Below, in pieces: positions 34,109 through 46,693 of a stretch of 64,000 bases of DNA. The DNA is from Aphanomyces cochlioides (taxonomy: Eukaryota > Oomycota > Saprolegniomycetes > Saprolegniales > Verrucalvaceae): contig JAHQRK010000023.1 of NCBI GenBank assembly GCA_019828595.1, forward strand, positions 124,001-188,000, in the 5' to 3' direction. Position 1 is the stretch's first letter. Each line of letters begins with the position of its first letter. The translations under genes were made by a program, and so were the position numbers. The notes below the pieces were generated by a model. The model was not told the origin of the DNA and made no database searches. It was given only the letters and a program-made list of their open reading frames with translations.

Positions 34109-36122
34109 ATATTGCATGGCGTTGGCGCGGAGAAGGGTCTTGAAAATGAACTCTCCATATCGAGGGAGAATGTGGTCGGGTTGGAGGAAGGCGGCAAGTT
34201 GGGTAAGGCGCTTGGGGTCTTCATAAAAGTTGGATGGCAGGTTGAGATGCTTGGTAGGAAGAATGGACGAGCTGACAGCTGGTGAAGCTCTGATCTTAGC
34301 CGATTTCGAAGTCGCAAACGCCAACAAGATCGGACTCGAGTCAGGGTGAATCATCCAGTGCCATTCCATCCATTCAGAGCTTGGCGTCGGCAAGTGGAAC
34401 ACGGGAGCATCCTCTTCAGAAACAATCTCAAACAATCGTGATAACTTGGTCACCAAGATTGAGATCCATTGTTTCGTTGGAGGGACAAAATTGGCTTGGC
34501 GGCAGGCACGGTTGATTTTGTCGAACAAGATCGAAGCTGGCCAAACTCGCTGACACGGAGTCAACAAATGCGACAACTTCGTGATGTGAAGCGACGCCAA
34601 TACATTGGCTTGGTCTTGCGTCGATGTAGAGCACTGATCGTATAGGCCTTCGAGTCCAGGCAGATACGAGTTGTGCCAAAGGGGAACATCCAAAGATGAG
34701 ATGTGATTTGGACAGCCGTACGGAGTCCAGCGGGATTCAAACCAGCTACTCAATAAGGCTTTCCACATTGGAGTGATATTGGGATTCTTGTACAGTTGAC
34801 TGATGAATGCAGAAGAGCCATTTGCCAAGAGGAGATCTCGGGGGGAACCCCATGGATGAAAAGCCTTCTCGAGGAGAGTATAGCCCGGCGTAATCCAGGC
34901 GGACATGGCAGACTTGCGGGGTGGGGTGGTGATGGCTTGAATGCATCTGATCATGACAGAGCGGTTGTGTTGTTGCCATAAAGCAAGTGCATGGTGCTGG
35001 CCTAAGCCACCGGACTTCTTCGGCATGAATAGGATCTCCTTTTTGATCAAACGGAGGCCATGGACAGAGGAGGATGGGTTGATTTCTTCACCATGCATAA
35101 ATTGAAGCATGGCCTTGTCGATCTTTTTGGCCAGGTCTTTGTCGGCAGGGACAAAAGCCAGTTGGTACCATAACACAGGCAGACATATGCTGTGCAGGAT
35201 AGTGACTTTTCCGGCCATGGTTCGAGCCTTGTAGAGCCACAAAGACAAGCGAGCCACAAACTTCTCAAACACGTAATTGAAACGTGCCAATGGAGAAAGA
35301 TTGGGCGCAACCAAGATACCAAGAGCCTTCACGGGACTGTCGGAAGTAACTTGTAGTGAGGCAAGGTTCCCATTCAACTGGCTGTAGGTCAGAATTTGGG
35401 TCTTGTCTACGTTGAGTCGGAAACCAGACTTGTCGCAAAAGGTTTGAACCAATGCAAGCTGCCGGTGGAGGCACGTCTCATTTGCCGCATAGAGTTGCGA
35501 GTCGTCGGCAAAGTAACTCCCAGTGTGGTAGCGATCCCCACACTTGATGCCATAGTTGGAGTGTTGCCGTAGGAGTTGGCACATCGGTTCCAAAGCGATC
35601 ACAAACAGAAGTGGCGACAGTGGATCACCTTGCAACACACCGCGTGAGATGTGAACTGGCTTGGACAAGAAGCCGTTCACCAAGATGCGAGACTTGCGGC
35701 CCGAGTACAGTACGCGAACCATGTCAACAAAGGTTTCGGGAAAGCCATAGTGACGGAGGACGCGGAGCAAGTACGCGTGGTCCACGCGATCAAAAGCTTT
35801 CTCAAAGTCAAGCAGTGCCACCATCGAGGACGGACTGTGTAGTTTGATGTGGTGCAGCATGTCATCCAGTCGTGCAATATTGGTTTGGATATTGCTTCGA
35901 CGGATAAAGCCTTGCTGGTCCGGGTGGATGATGTGTCGAATGTGGCGCTGGAGTCGATAAGCCAGAATACTCGTCAGGATTTTCACATCCGTGTTGAGTA
36001 GGCTAATGGGCCGATAGTTCTTGGCTTGTGACTTGGGGCCTTTCTTGTGCAGCAACACCAGCGTACTGACAAGTTGCATGGGAGTCAAGCGAGGGTGAGA
36101 ATGGAGCTGGTGTGTGAATAGC
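34109..36122 (-). repeat. 2,014-bp LINE satellite unit d
   Basis: Same borders. It resembles unit a (ISQLY, EGLYD) and has a private Leu-to-Gln change (GLGQHHALAL, about 34997) and a Ser-to-Phe-type variant LLAFATSKS. Confidence 0.95.
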
Positions 36123-38135
36123 ATATTGCATGGCGTTGGCGCGGAGAAGGGTCTTGAAAATGAACTCTCCATATCGAGGGAGAATGTGGTCGGGTTGGAG
36201 GAAGGCGGCAAGTTGGGTAAGGCGCTTGGGGTCTTCATAAAAGTTGGATGGCAGGTTGAGATGCTTGGTAGGAAGAATGGACGAGCTGACAGCTGGAGAA
36301 GCTCTGATCTTAGCCGATTTCGAAGTCGCAAGCGCCAACAAGATCGGACTCGAGTCAGGGTGAATCATCCAGTGCCATTCCATCCATTCAGAGCTTGGCG
36401 TCGGCAAGTGGAACACGGGAGCATCCTCTTCAGAAACAATCTCAAACAATCGTGATAACTTGGTCACCAAGATTGAGATCCATTGTTTCGTTGGAGGGAC
36501 AAAATTGGCTTGGCGGCAGGCACGGTTGATTTTGTCGAACAAGATCGAAGCTGGCCAAACTCGCTGACACGGAGTCAACAAATGCGACAACTTCGTGATG
36601 TGAAGCGAAGCCAATACATTGGCTTGGTCTTGCGTCGATGTAGAGCACTGATCGTATAGGCCTTCGAGTCCAGGCAGATACGAGTTGTGCCAAAGGGGAA
36701 CATCCAAAGATGAGATGTGATTTGGACAGCCGTACGGAGTCCAGCGGGATTCAAACCAGCTACTCAATAAGGCTTTCCACATTGGAGTGATATTGGGATT
36801 CTTGTACAGTTGACTGATGAATGCAGAAGAGCCATTTGCCAAGAGGAGATCTCGGGGGGAACCCCATGGATGAAAAGCCTTCTCGAGGAGAGTATAGCCC
36901 GGCGTAATCCAGGCGGACATGGCAGACTTGCGGGGTGGGGTGGTGATGGCTTGAATGCATCTGATCATGACAGAGCGGTTGTGTTGTTGCCATAAAGCAA
37001 GTGCATGGTGCAGGCCTAAGCCACCGGACTTCTTCGGCATGAATAGGATCTCCTTTTTGATCAAACGGAGGCCATGGACAGAGGAGGATGGGTTGATTTC
37101 TTCACCATGCATAAATTGAAGCATGGCCTTGTCGATCTTTTTGGCCAGGTCTTTGTCGGCAGGGACAAAAGCCAGTTGGTACCATAACACAGGCAGACAT
37201 ATGCTGTGCAGGATAGTGACTTTTCCGGCCATGGTTCGAGCCTTGTAGAGCCACAAAGACAAGCGAGCCACAAACTTCTCAAACACGTAATTGAAACGTG
37301 CCAATGGAGAAAGATTGGGCGCAACCAAGATACCAAGAGCCTTCACGGGACTGTCGGAAGTAACTTGTAGTGAGGCAAGGTTCCCATTCAACTGGCTGTA
37401 GGTCAGAATTTGGGTCTTGTCTACGTTGAGTCGGAAACCAGACTTGTCGCAAAAGGTTTGAACCAATGCAAGCTGCCGGTGGAGGCACGTCTCATTTGCC
37501 GCATAGAGTTGCGAGTCGTCGGCAAAGTAACTCCCAGTGTGGTAGCGATCCCCACACTTGATGCCATAGTTGGAGTGTTGCCGTAGGAGTTGGCACATCG
37601 GTTCCAAAGCGATCACAAACAGAAGTGGCGACAGTGGATCACCTTGCAACACACCGCGTGAGATGTGAACTGGCTTGGACAAGAAGCCGTTCACCAAGAT
37701 GCGAGATTTGCGGCCCGAGTACAGTACGCGAACCATGTCAACAAAGGTTTCGGGAAAGCCATAGTGACGGAGGACGCGGAGCAAGTACGCGTGGTCCACG
37801 CGATCAAAAGCTTTCTCAAAGTCAAGCAGTGCCACCATCGAGGACGGACTGTGTAGTTTGATGTGGTGCAGCATGTCATCCAGTCGTGCAATATTGGTTT
37901 GGATATTGCTTCGACGGATAAAGCCTTGCTGGTCCGGGTGGATGATGTGTCGAATGTGGCGCTGGAGTCGATAAGCCAGAATACTCGTCAGGATTTTCAC
38001 ATCCGTGTTGAGTAGGCTAATGGGCGATAGTTCTTGGCTTGTGACTTGGGGCCTTTCTTGTGCAGCAACACCAGCGTACTGACAAGTTGCATGGGAGTCA
38101 AGCGAGGGTGAGAATGGAGCTGGTGTGTGAATAGC
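36123..38135 (-). repeat. 2,013-bp LINE satellite unit e
   Basis: Same borders, one base shorter because of a deletion in GGGCCGATAG near 38024. It carries the silent variant GAGATTTGCGG (about 37705), shared with unit f and with the K array further right. Confidence 0.95.
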
Positions 38136-40149
38136 ATATTGCATGGCGTTGGCGCGGAGAAGGGTCTTGAAAATGAACTCTCCATATCGAGGGAGAATGT
38201 GGTCGGGTTGGAGGAAGGCGGCAAGTTGGGTAAGGCGCTTGGGGTCTTCATAAAAGTTGGATGGCAGGTTGAGATGCTTGGTAGGAAGAATGGACGAGCT
38301 GACAGCTGGAGAAGCTCTGATCTTAGCCGATTTCGAAGTCGCAAGCGCCAACAAGATCGGACTCGAGTCAGGGTGAATCATCCAGTGCCATTCCATCCAT
38401 TCAGAGCTTGGCGTCGGCAAGTGGAACACGGGAGCATCCTCTTCAGAAACAATCTCAAACAATCGTGATAACTTGGTCACCAAGATTGAGATCCATTGTT
38501 TCGTTGGAGGGACAAAATTGGCTTGGCGGCAGGCACGGTTGATTTTGTCGAACAAGATCGAAGCTGGCCAAACTCGCTGACACGGAGTCAACAAATGCGA
38601 CAACTTCGTGATGTGAAGCGAAGCCAATACATTGGCTTGGTCTTGCGTCGATGTAGAGCACTGATCGTATAGGCCTTCGAGTCCAGGCAGATACGAGTTG
38701 TGCCAAAGGGGAACATCCAAAGATGAGATGTGATTTGGACAGCCGTACGGAGTCCAGCGGGATTCAAACCAGCTACTCAATAAGGCTTTCCACATTGGAG
38801 TGATATTGGGATTCTTGTACAGTTGTCTGATGAATGCAGAAGAGCCATTTGCCAAGAGGAGATCTCGGGGGGAACCCCATGGATGAAAAGCCTTCTCGAG
38901 GAGAGTATAGCCCGGCGTAATCCAGGCGGACATGGCAGACTTGCGGGGTGGGGTGGTGATGGCTTGAATGCATCTGATCATGACAGAGCGGTTGTGTTGT
39001 TGCCATAAAGCAAGTGCATGGTGCAGGCCTAAGCCACCGGACTTCTTCGGCATGAATAGGATCTCCTTTTTGATCAAACGGAGGCCATGGACAGAGGAGG
39101 ATGGGTTGATTTCTTCACCATGCATAAATTGAAGCATGGCCTTGTCGATCTTTTTGGCCAGGTCTTTGTCGGCAGGGACAAAAGCCAGTTGGTACCATAA
39201 CACAGGCAGACATATGCTGTGCAGGATAGTGACTTTTCCGGCCATGGTTCGAGCCTTGTAGAGCCACAAAGACAAGCGAGCCACAAACTTCTCAAACACG
39301 TAATTGAAACGTGCCAATGGAGAAAGATTGGGCGCAACCAAGATACCAAGAGCCTTCACGGGACTGTCGGAAGTAACTTGTAGTGAGGCAAGGTTCCCAT
39401 TCAACTGGCTGTAGGTCAGAATTTGGGTCTTGTCTACGTTGAGTCGGAAACCAGACTTGTCGCAAAAGGTTTGAACCAATGCAAGCTGCCGGTGGAGGCA
39501 CGTCTCATTTGCCGCATAGAGTTGCGAGTCGTCGGCAAAGTAACTCCCAGTGTGGTAGCGATCCCCACACTTGATGCCATAGTTGGAGTGTTGCCGTAGG
39601 AGTTGGCACATCGGTTCCAAAGCGATCACAAACAGAAGTGGCGACAGTGGATCACCTTGCAACACACCGCGTGAGATGTGAACTGGCTTGGACAAGAAGC
39701 CGTTCACCAAGATGCGAGATTTGCGGCCCGAGTACAGTACGCGAACCATGTCAACAAAGGTTTCGGGAAAGCCATAGTGACGGAGGACGCGGAGCAAGTA
39801 CGCGTGGTCCACGCGATCAAAAGCTTTCTCAAAGTCAAGCAGTGCCACCATCGAGGACGGACTGTGTAGTTTGATGTGGTGCAGCATGTCATCCAGTCGT
39901 GCAATATTGGTTTGGATATTGCTTCGACGGATAAAGCCTTGCTGGTCCGGGTGGATGATGTGTCGAATGTGGCGCTGGAGTCGATAAGCCAGAATACTCG
40001 TCAGGATTTTCACATCCGTGTTGAGTAGGCTAATGGGCCGATAGTTCTTGGCTTGTGACTTGGGGCCTTTCTTGTGCAGCAACACCAGCGTACTGACAAG
40101 TTGCATGGGAGTCAAGCGAGGGTGAGAATGGAGCTGGTGTGTGAATAGC
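38136..40149 (-). repeat. 2,014-bp LINE satellite unit f
   Basis: Same borders. It has the GAGATTTGCGG variant (about 39717) and IRQLY. With unit e it forms the right-hand variant group of the array. Confidence 0.95.
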
Positions 40150-41334
40150 ATATTGCATGGCGTTGGCGCGGAGAAGGGTCTTGAAAATGAACTCTCCATA
40201 TCGAGGGAGAATGTGGTCGGGTTGGAGGAAGGCGGCAAGTTGGGTAAGGCGCTTGGGGTCTTCGTAAAAGTTGGATGGCAGGTTGAGATGCTTGGTAGGA
40301 AGAATGGACGAGCTGACAGCTGGAGAAGCTCTGATCTTAGCCGATTTCGAAGTCGCAAACGCCAACAAGATCGGACTCGAGTCAGGGTGAATTATCCAGT
40401 GCCATTCCATCCATTCAGAGCTTGGCGTCGGCAAGTGGAACACGGGAGCATCCTCTTCAGAAACAATCTCAAACAATCGTGATAACTTGGTCACCAAGAT
40501 TGAGATCCATTGTTTCGTTGGAGGGACAAAATTGGCTTGGCGGCAGGCAGGGTTGATTTTGTCGAACAAGATCGAAGCTGGCCAAACTCGCTGACACGGA
40601 GTCAACAAATGCGACAACTTCGTGATGTGAAGCGACGCCAATACATTGGCTTGGTCTTGCGTCGATGTAGAGCACTGATCGTATAGGCCTTCGAGTCCAG
40701 GCAGATACGAGTTGTGCCAAAGGGGAACATCCAAAGATGAGATGTGATTTGGACAGCCGTACGGAGTCCAGCGGGATTCAAACCAGCTACTCAATAAGGC
40801 TTTCCACATTGGAGTGATATTGGGATTCTTGTACAGTTGTCTGATGAATGCAGAAGAGCCATTTGCCAAGAGGAGATCTCGGGGGGAACCCCATGGATGA
40901 AAAGCCTTCTCGAGGAGAGTATAGCCCGGCGTAATCCAGGCGGACATGGCAGACTTGCGGGGTGGGGTGGTGATGGCTTGAATGCATCTGATCATGACAG
41001 AGCGGTTGTGTTGTTGCCATAAAGCAAGTGCATGGTGCAGGCCTAAGCCACCGGACTTCTTCGGCATGAATAGGATCTCCTTTTTGATCAAACGGAGGCC
41101 ATGGACAGAGGAGGATGGGTTGATTTCTTCACCATGCATAAATTGAAGCATGGCCTTGTCGATCTTTTTGGCCAGGTCTTTGTCGGCAGGGACAAAAGCC
41201 AGTTGGTACCATAACACAGGCAGACATATGCTGTGCAGGATAGTGACTTTTCCGGCCATGGTTCGAGCCTTGTAGAGCCACAAAGACAAGCGAGCCACAA
41301 ACTTCTCAAACACGTAATTGAAACGTGCCAATGG
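40150..41334 (-). repeat. Partial array unit, cut by copy I
   Basis: ORF2 codons about 799-1193 of a further unit. It is interrupted after CGTGCCAATGG by the 3' tail of copy I. It has Asn-Pro-Ala (KINPACRQ) in place of KINRACRQ, a variant also found in J, the 1,828-bp unit at 46694-48521 and L. Confidence 0.9.
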
Positions 41335-42788
41335 TTAAATGAGTTGTATTAACCTTATTTTTGAGCAAAGGCCCTAATGACTTACTAATTTGCCTCGTAC
41401 TGTATAAATAGAACTTGGAAAACAGAATATGGCAAAGTGGTCAATGAACAGGAGATGAAGTGAGTGAGCCGTCATGCTCACTCATGAAACGACGCTGTTA
41501 GGAATGATGTGTTGACGTAACCAGGGGTCCGAAGATAGATGCTTGAGCACATTGAATACCTTGGTGTATCCCTTCTTGAGAGGGAGATCAACCAGGAGCT
41601 GTTGTAGATGTAGCTTGATCAAAGAGGCAGCATGAATGGCAACTTCCATCGGACTCTTCGCTGTGAGGTCGGGTCGAAAGGTGCGATCGGCACGTTGGAG
41701 CCATATTTGATAATACACGCAGGCTCGGACAATCGGCCAGATCTTCAGATAGCCACGGATGTAGTATCCATCGGACGGCTTGGGCGTCTCGTAGAACATT
41801 TCCAGACAAGTCGACGGAAAGAAACACTCGAGCAGTCGCTGGATCGCCTTGAAGAAATACCAAACAGATTGACCATATCCACAAGAGAACAGGAAATGCT
41901 CGTACGTCTCATTGACACGACAGAAGACACACGTCGGCTTGGGGTCTTGGTACTGAAACAGATATTGCATGGCGTTGGCGCGGAGAAGGGTCTTGAAAAT
42001 GAACTCTCCATATCGAGGGAGAATGTGGTCGGGTTGGAGGAAGGCGGCAAGTTGGGTAAGGCGCTTGGGGTCTTCGTAAAAGTTGGATGGCAGGTTGAGA
42101 TGCTTGGTAGGAAGAATGGACGAGCTGACAGCTGGAGAAGCTCTGATCTTAGCCGATTTCGAAGTCGCAAGCGCCAACAAGATCGGACTCGAGTCAGGGT
42201 GTATCATCCAGTGCCATTCCATCCATTCAGAGCTTGGCGTCGGCAAGTGGAACACGGGAGCATCCTCTTCAGAAACAATCTCAAACAATCGTGATAACTT
42301 GGTCACCAAGATTGAGATCCATTGTTTCGTTGGAGGGACAAAATTGGCTTGGCGGCAGGCACGGTTGATTTTGTCGAACAAGATCGAAGCTGGCCAAACT
42401 CGCTGACACGGAGTCAACAAATGCGACAACTTCGTGATGTGAAGCGACGCCAATACATTGGCTTGGTCTTGCGTCGATGTAGAGCACTGATCGTATAGGC
42501 CTTCGAGTCCAGGCAGATACGAGTTGTGCCAAAGGGGAACATCCAAAGATGAGATGTGATTTGGACAGCCGTACGGAGTCCAGCGGGATTCAAACCAGCT
42601 ACTCAATAAGGCTTTCCACATTGGAGTGATATTGGGATTCTTGTACAGTTGTCTGATGAATGCAGAAGAGCCATTTGCCAAGAGGAGATCTCGGGGGGAA
42701 CCCCATGGATGAAAAGCCTTCTCGAGGAGAGTATAGCCCGGCGTAATCCAGGCGGACATGGCAGACTTGCGGGGTGGGGTGGTGATGG
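41335..42788 (-). mobile_element. LINE copy I, 3' tail plus ORF2 C-terminal 435 codons
   Basis: 3' tail from 41335 (target CCATTGGCACG in the array). ORF2 codons about 919-1352 end IIPNSVVS at 41482. At 42788 it is cut by the 3' tail of J in the target CCATCACC. It is 1,454 bp long and nearly the same as J, so I and J are tandem copies of one unit. Confidence 0.88.
41482..42788 (-). pseudogene. LINE ORF2 C-terminus of copy I
   Basis: Residues about 919-1352 (ITTPPRKSAM... to IIPNSVVS), with the zf-RVT finger. Aspartate before the C-terminal SVVS is changed to Asn (PNSVVS), a mark shared by I, J and K. There is no RT or endonuclease, and no start of its own. A 446-codon open frame arises because the reverse strand of the neighbouring 3' tail supplies an ATG (MLKNKVNTTHLT). 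Confidence 0.88.
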
Positions 42789-44240
42789 TTAAATGAGTTG
42801 TATTAACCTTATTTTTGAGCAAAGGCCCTAATGACTTACTAATTTGCCTCGTACTGTATAAATAGAACTTGGAAAACAGAATATGGCAAAGTGGTCATTG
42901 AACAGGAGATGAAGTGGTGAGCCGTCAGCTCACTCATGAAACGACGCTGTTAGGAATGATGTGTTGACGTAACCAGGGGTCCGAAGATAGATGCTTGAGC
43001 ACATTGAATACCTTGGTGTATCCCTTCTTGAGAGGGAGATCAACCAGGAGCTGTTGTAGATGTAGCTTGATCAAAGAGGCAGCATGAATGGCAACTTCCA
43101 TCGGACTCTTCGCTGTGAGGTCGGGTCGAAAGGTGCGATCGGCACGTTGGAGCCATATTTGATAATACACGCAGGCTCGGACAATCGGCCAGATCTTCAG
43201 ATAGCCACGGATGTAGTATCCATCGGACGGCTTGGACGTCTCGTAGAACATTTCCAGACACGTGGACGGAAAGGAACACTCGAGCAGTCGCTGGATTGTC
43301 TTGAAGGAATACCAAACAGATTGACCATATCCACAAGAGAACAGGAAATGCTCGTACGTCTCATTGACACGACAGAAGACACACGTCGGCTTGGGGTCTT
43401 GGTACTGAAACAGATATTGCATGGCGTTGGCGCGGAGAAGGGTCTTGAAAATGAACTCTCCATATCGAGGGAGAATGTGGTCGGGTTGGAGGAAGGCGGC
43501 AAGTTGGGTAAGGCGCTTGGGGTCTTCGTAAAAGTTGGATGGCAGGTTGAGATGCTTGGTAGGAAGAATGGACGAGCTGACAGCTGGAGAAGCTCTGATC
43601 TTAGCCGATTTCGAAGTCGCAAGCGCCAACAAGATCGGACTCGAGTCAGGGTGAATTATCCAGTGCCATTCCATCCATTCAGAGCTTGGCGTCGGCAAGT
43701 GGAACACGGGAGCATCCTCTTCAGAAACAATCTCAAACAATCGTGATAACTTGGTCACCAAGATTGAGATCCATTGTTTCGTTGGAGGGACAAAATTGGC
43801 TTGGCGGCAGGCAGGGTTGATTTTGTCGAACAAGATCGAAGCTGGCCAAACTCGCTGACACGGAGTCAACAAATGCGACAACTTCGTGATGTGAAGCGAA
43901 GCCAATACATTGGCTTGGTCTTGCGTCGATGTAGAGCACTGATCGTATAGGCCTTCGAGTCCAGGCAGATACGAGTTGTGCCAAAGGGGAACATCCAAAG
44001 ATGAGATGTGATTTGGACAGCCGTACGGAGTCCAGCGGGATTCAAACCAGCTACTCAATAAGGCTTTCCACATTGGAGTGATATTGGGATTCTTGTACAG
44101 TTGTCTGATGAATGCAGAAGAGCCATTTGCCAAGAGGAGATCTCGGGGGGAACCCCATGGATGAAAAGCCTTCTCGAGGAGAGTATAGCCCGGCGTAATC
44201 CAGGCGGACATGGCAGACTTGCGGGGTGGGGTGGTGATGG
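42789..44240 (-). mobile_element. LINE copy J, tandem repeat of copy I
   Basis: 1,452 bp. It has the same content and the same 5' junction as I: it is cut at 44240 by the tail of K in the identical target CCATCACC. Two independent insertions at the same base are unlikely. Unequal exchange that duplicated one tail-plus-ORF2 unit explains it better. Confidence 0.88.
42934..44240 (-). pseudogene. LINE ORF2 C-terminus of copy J
   Basis: Residues about 919-1352 ending IIPNSVVS. It differs from I by a few substitutions (ETSKPSD, KINPACRQ, VWYSFK). Only the zinc-finger end of the protein is encoded. Confidence 0.88.
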
Positions 44241-44385
44241 TTAAATGAGTTGTATTAACCTTATTTTTGAGCAAAGGCCCTAATGACTTACTAATTTGCC
44301 TCGTACTGTATAAATAGAACTTGGAAAACAGAATATGGCAAAGTGGTCATTGAACAGGAGATGAAGTGGTGAGCCGTCAGCTCAC

Positions 44386-46693
44386 TCATGAAACGACGCT
44401 GTTAGGAATGATGTGTTGACGTAACCAGGGGTCCGAAGATAGATGCTTGAGCACATTGAATACCTTGGTGTATCCCTTCTTGAGAGGGAGATCAACCAGG
44501 AGCTGTTGTAGATGTAGCTTGATCAAAGAGGCAGCATGAATGGCAACTTCCATCGGACTCTTCGCTGTGAGGTCGGGTCGAAAGGTGCGATCGGCACGTT
44601 GGAGCCATATTTGATAATACACGCAGGCTCGGACAATCGGCCAGATCTTCAGATAGCCACGGATGTAGTATCCATCGGACGGCTTGGACGTCTCGTAGAA
44701 CATTTCCAGACACGTGGACGGAAAGGAACACTCGAGCAGTCGCTGGATTGTCTTGAAGGAATACCAAACAGATTGACCATATCCACAAGAGAACAGGAAA
44801 TGCTCGTACGTCTCATTGACACGACAGAAGACACACGTCGGCTTGGGGTCTTGGTACTGAAACAGATATTGCATGGCGTTGGCGCGGAGAAGGGTCTTGA
44901 AAATGAACTCTCCATATCGAGGGAGAATGTGGTCGGGTTGGAGGAAGGCGGCAAGTTGGGTAAGGCGCTTGGGGTCTTCGTAAAAGTTGGATGGCAGGTT
45001 GAGATGCTTGGTAGGAAGAATGGACGAGCTGACAGCTGGAGAAGCTCTGATCTTAGCCGATTTCGAAGTCGCAAGCGCCAACAAGATCGGACTCGAGTCA
45101 GGGTGTATCATCCAGTGCCATTCCATCCATTCAGAGCTTGGCGTCGGCAAGTGGAACACGGGAGCATCCTCTTCAGAAACAATCTCAAACAATCGTGATA
45201 ACTTGGTCACCAAGATTGAGATCCATTGTTTCGTTGGAGGGACAAAATTGGCTTGGCGGCAGGCACGGTTGATTTTGTCGAACAAGATCGAAGCTGGCCA
45301 AACTCGCTGACACGGAGTCAACAAATGCGACAACTTCGTGATGTGAAGCGAAGCCAATACATTGGCTTGGTCTTGCGTCGATGTAGAGCACTGATCGTAT
45401 AGGCCTTCGAGTCCAGGCAGATACGAGTTGTGCCAAAGGGGAACATCCAAAGATGAGATGTGATTTGGACAGCCGTACGGAGTCCAGCGGGATGGGGTGG
45501 TGATGGCTTGAATGCATCTGATCATGACAGAGCGGTTGTGTTGTTGCCATAAAGCAAGTGCATGGTGCAGGCCTAAGCCACCGGACTTCTTCGGCATGAA
45601 TAGGATCTCCTTTTTGATCAAACGGAGGCCATGGACAGAGGAGGATGGGTTGATTTCTTCACCATGCATAAATTGAAGCATGGCCTTGTCGATCTTTTTG
45701 GCCAGGTCTTTGTCGGCAGGGACAAAAGCCAGTTGGTACCATAACACAGGCAGACATATGCTGTGCAGGATAGTGACTTTTCCGGCCATGGTTCGAGCCT
45801 TGTAGAGCCACAAAGACAAGCGAGCCACAAACTTCTCAAACACGTAATTGAAACGTGCCAATGGAGAAAGATTGGGCGCAACCAAGATACCAAGAGCCTT
45901 CACGGGACTGTCGGAAGTAACTTGTAGTGAGGCAAGGTTCCCATTCAACTGGCTGTAGGTCAGAATTTGGGTCTTGTCTACGTTGAGTCGGAAACCAGAC
46001 TTGTCGCAAAAGGTTTGAACCAATGCAAGCTGCCGGTGGAGGCACGTCTCATTTGCAGCATAGAGTTGCGAGTCGTCGGCAAAGTAACTCCCAGTGTGGT
46101 AGCGATCCCCACACTTGATGCCATAGTTGGAGTGTTGCCGTAGGAGTTGGCACATCGGTTCCAAAGCGATCACAAACAGAAGTGGCGACAGTGGATCACC
46201 TTGCAACACACCGCGTGAGATGTGAACTGGCTTGGACAAGAAGCCGTTCACCAAGATGCGAGATTTGCGGCCCGAGTACAGTACGCGAACCATGTCAACA
46301 AAGGTTTCGGGAAAGCCATAGTGACGGAGGACGCGGAGCAAGTACGCGTGGTCCACGCGATCAAAAGCTTTCTCAAAGTCAAGCAGTGCCACCATCGAGG
46401 ACGGACTGTGTAGTTTGATGTGGTGCAGCATGTCATCCAGTCGTGCAATATTGGTTTGGATATTGCTTCGACGGATAAAGCCTTGCTGGTCCGGGTGGAT
46501 GATGTGTCGAATGTGGCGCTGGAGTCGATAAGCCAGAATACTCGTCAGGATTTTCACATCCGTGTTGAGTAGGCTAATGGGCCGATAGTTCTTGGCTTGT
46601 GACTTGGGGCCTTTCTTGTGCAGCAACACCAGCGTACTGACAAGTTGCATGGGAGTCAAGCGAGGGTGAGAATGGAGCTGGTGTGTGAATAGC
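44386..46693 (-). pseudogene. LINE ORF2 of copy K, residues 523-1352 with 62-residue deletion
   Basis: Contains a complete RT core (YRPISLLN, LLDFEKAFD, RGVLQGDPLSP, FADD) and the zf-RVT finger but lacks the endonuclease. Residues about 923-984 between them are deleted in frame. The deletion joins GCGGGAT to GGGGTGG, close to a GCGGG repeat. With upstream array sequence it forms an 838-codon open frame. Function is unlikely. Confidence 0.88.

Larger units (their letters stand above)
23424..41334 (-). mobile_element. LINE copy H', expanded by internal tandem amplification
   Basis: A minus-strand copy whose 3' tail starts at 23424 in ORF1 of C' (target CCAAACGTGG). Instead of a single ORF2 it contains repeated copies of ORF2 codons 523-1193 in head-to-tail array. 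A 2.7-kb stretch near the 3' end is inverted. The right side is cut at 41334 by the 3' tail of copy I. Its 5' end is not identifiable, being obscured by later insertions and rearrangements. Confidence 0.85.

Noticed and set aside
28067..40149. Serial retrotransposition as the source of the 2,014-bp units.
   Set aside because: No 3' tail, 5' terminus or target duplication lies at any unit junction; all have the same internal breakpoint.
27947..40358. 780- and 1451-codon open frames across the array as real chimeric RT genes.
   Set aside because: They cross repeat junctions that shift the ORF2 frame (MQY|AIHTPAPF...) and end in nonsense sequence. The 1451-codon frame exists only because of a one-base deletion in unit e.
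23424..41334. The satellite array as an assembly artefact.
   Set aside because: Units differ by consistent private and shared substitutions, a one-base deletion and an inversion, which simple sequence duplication by an assembler would not create. Copy number could still be wrong and needs long reads.
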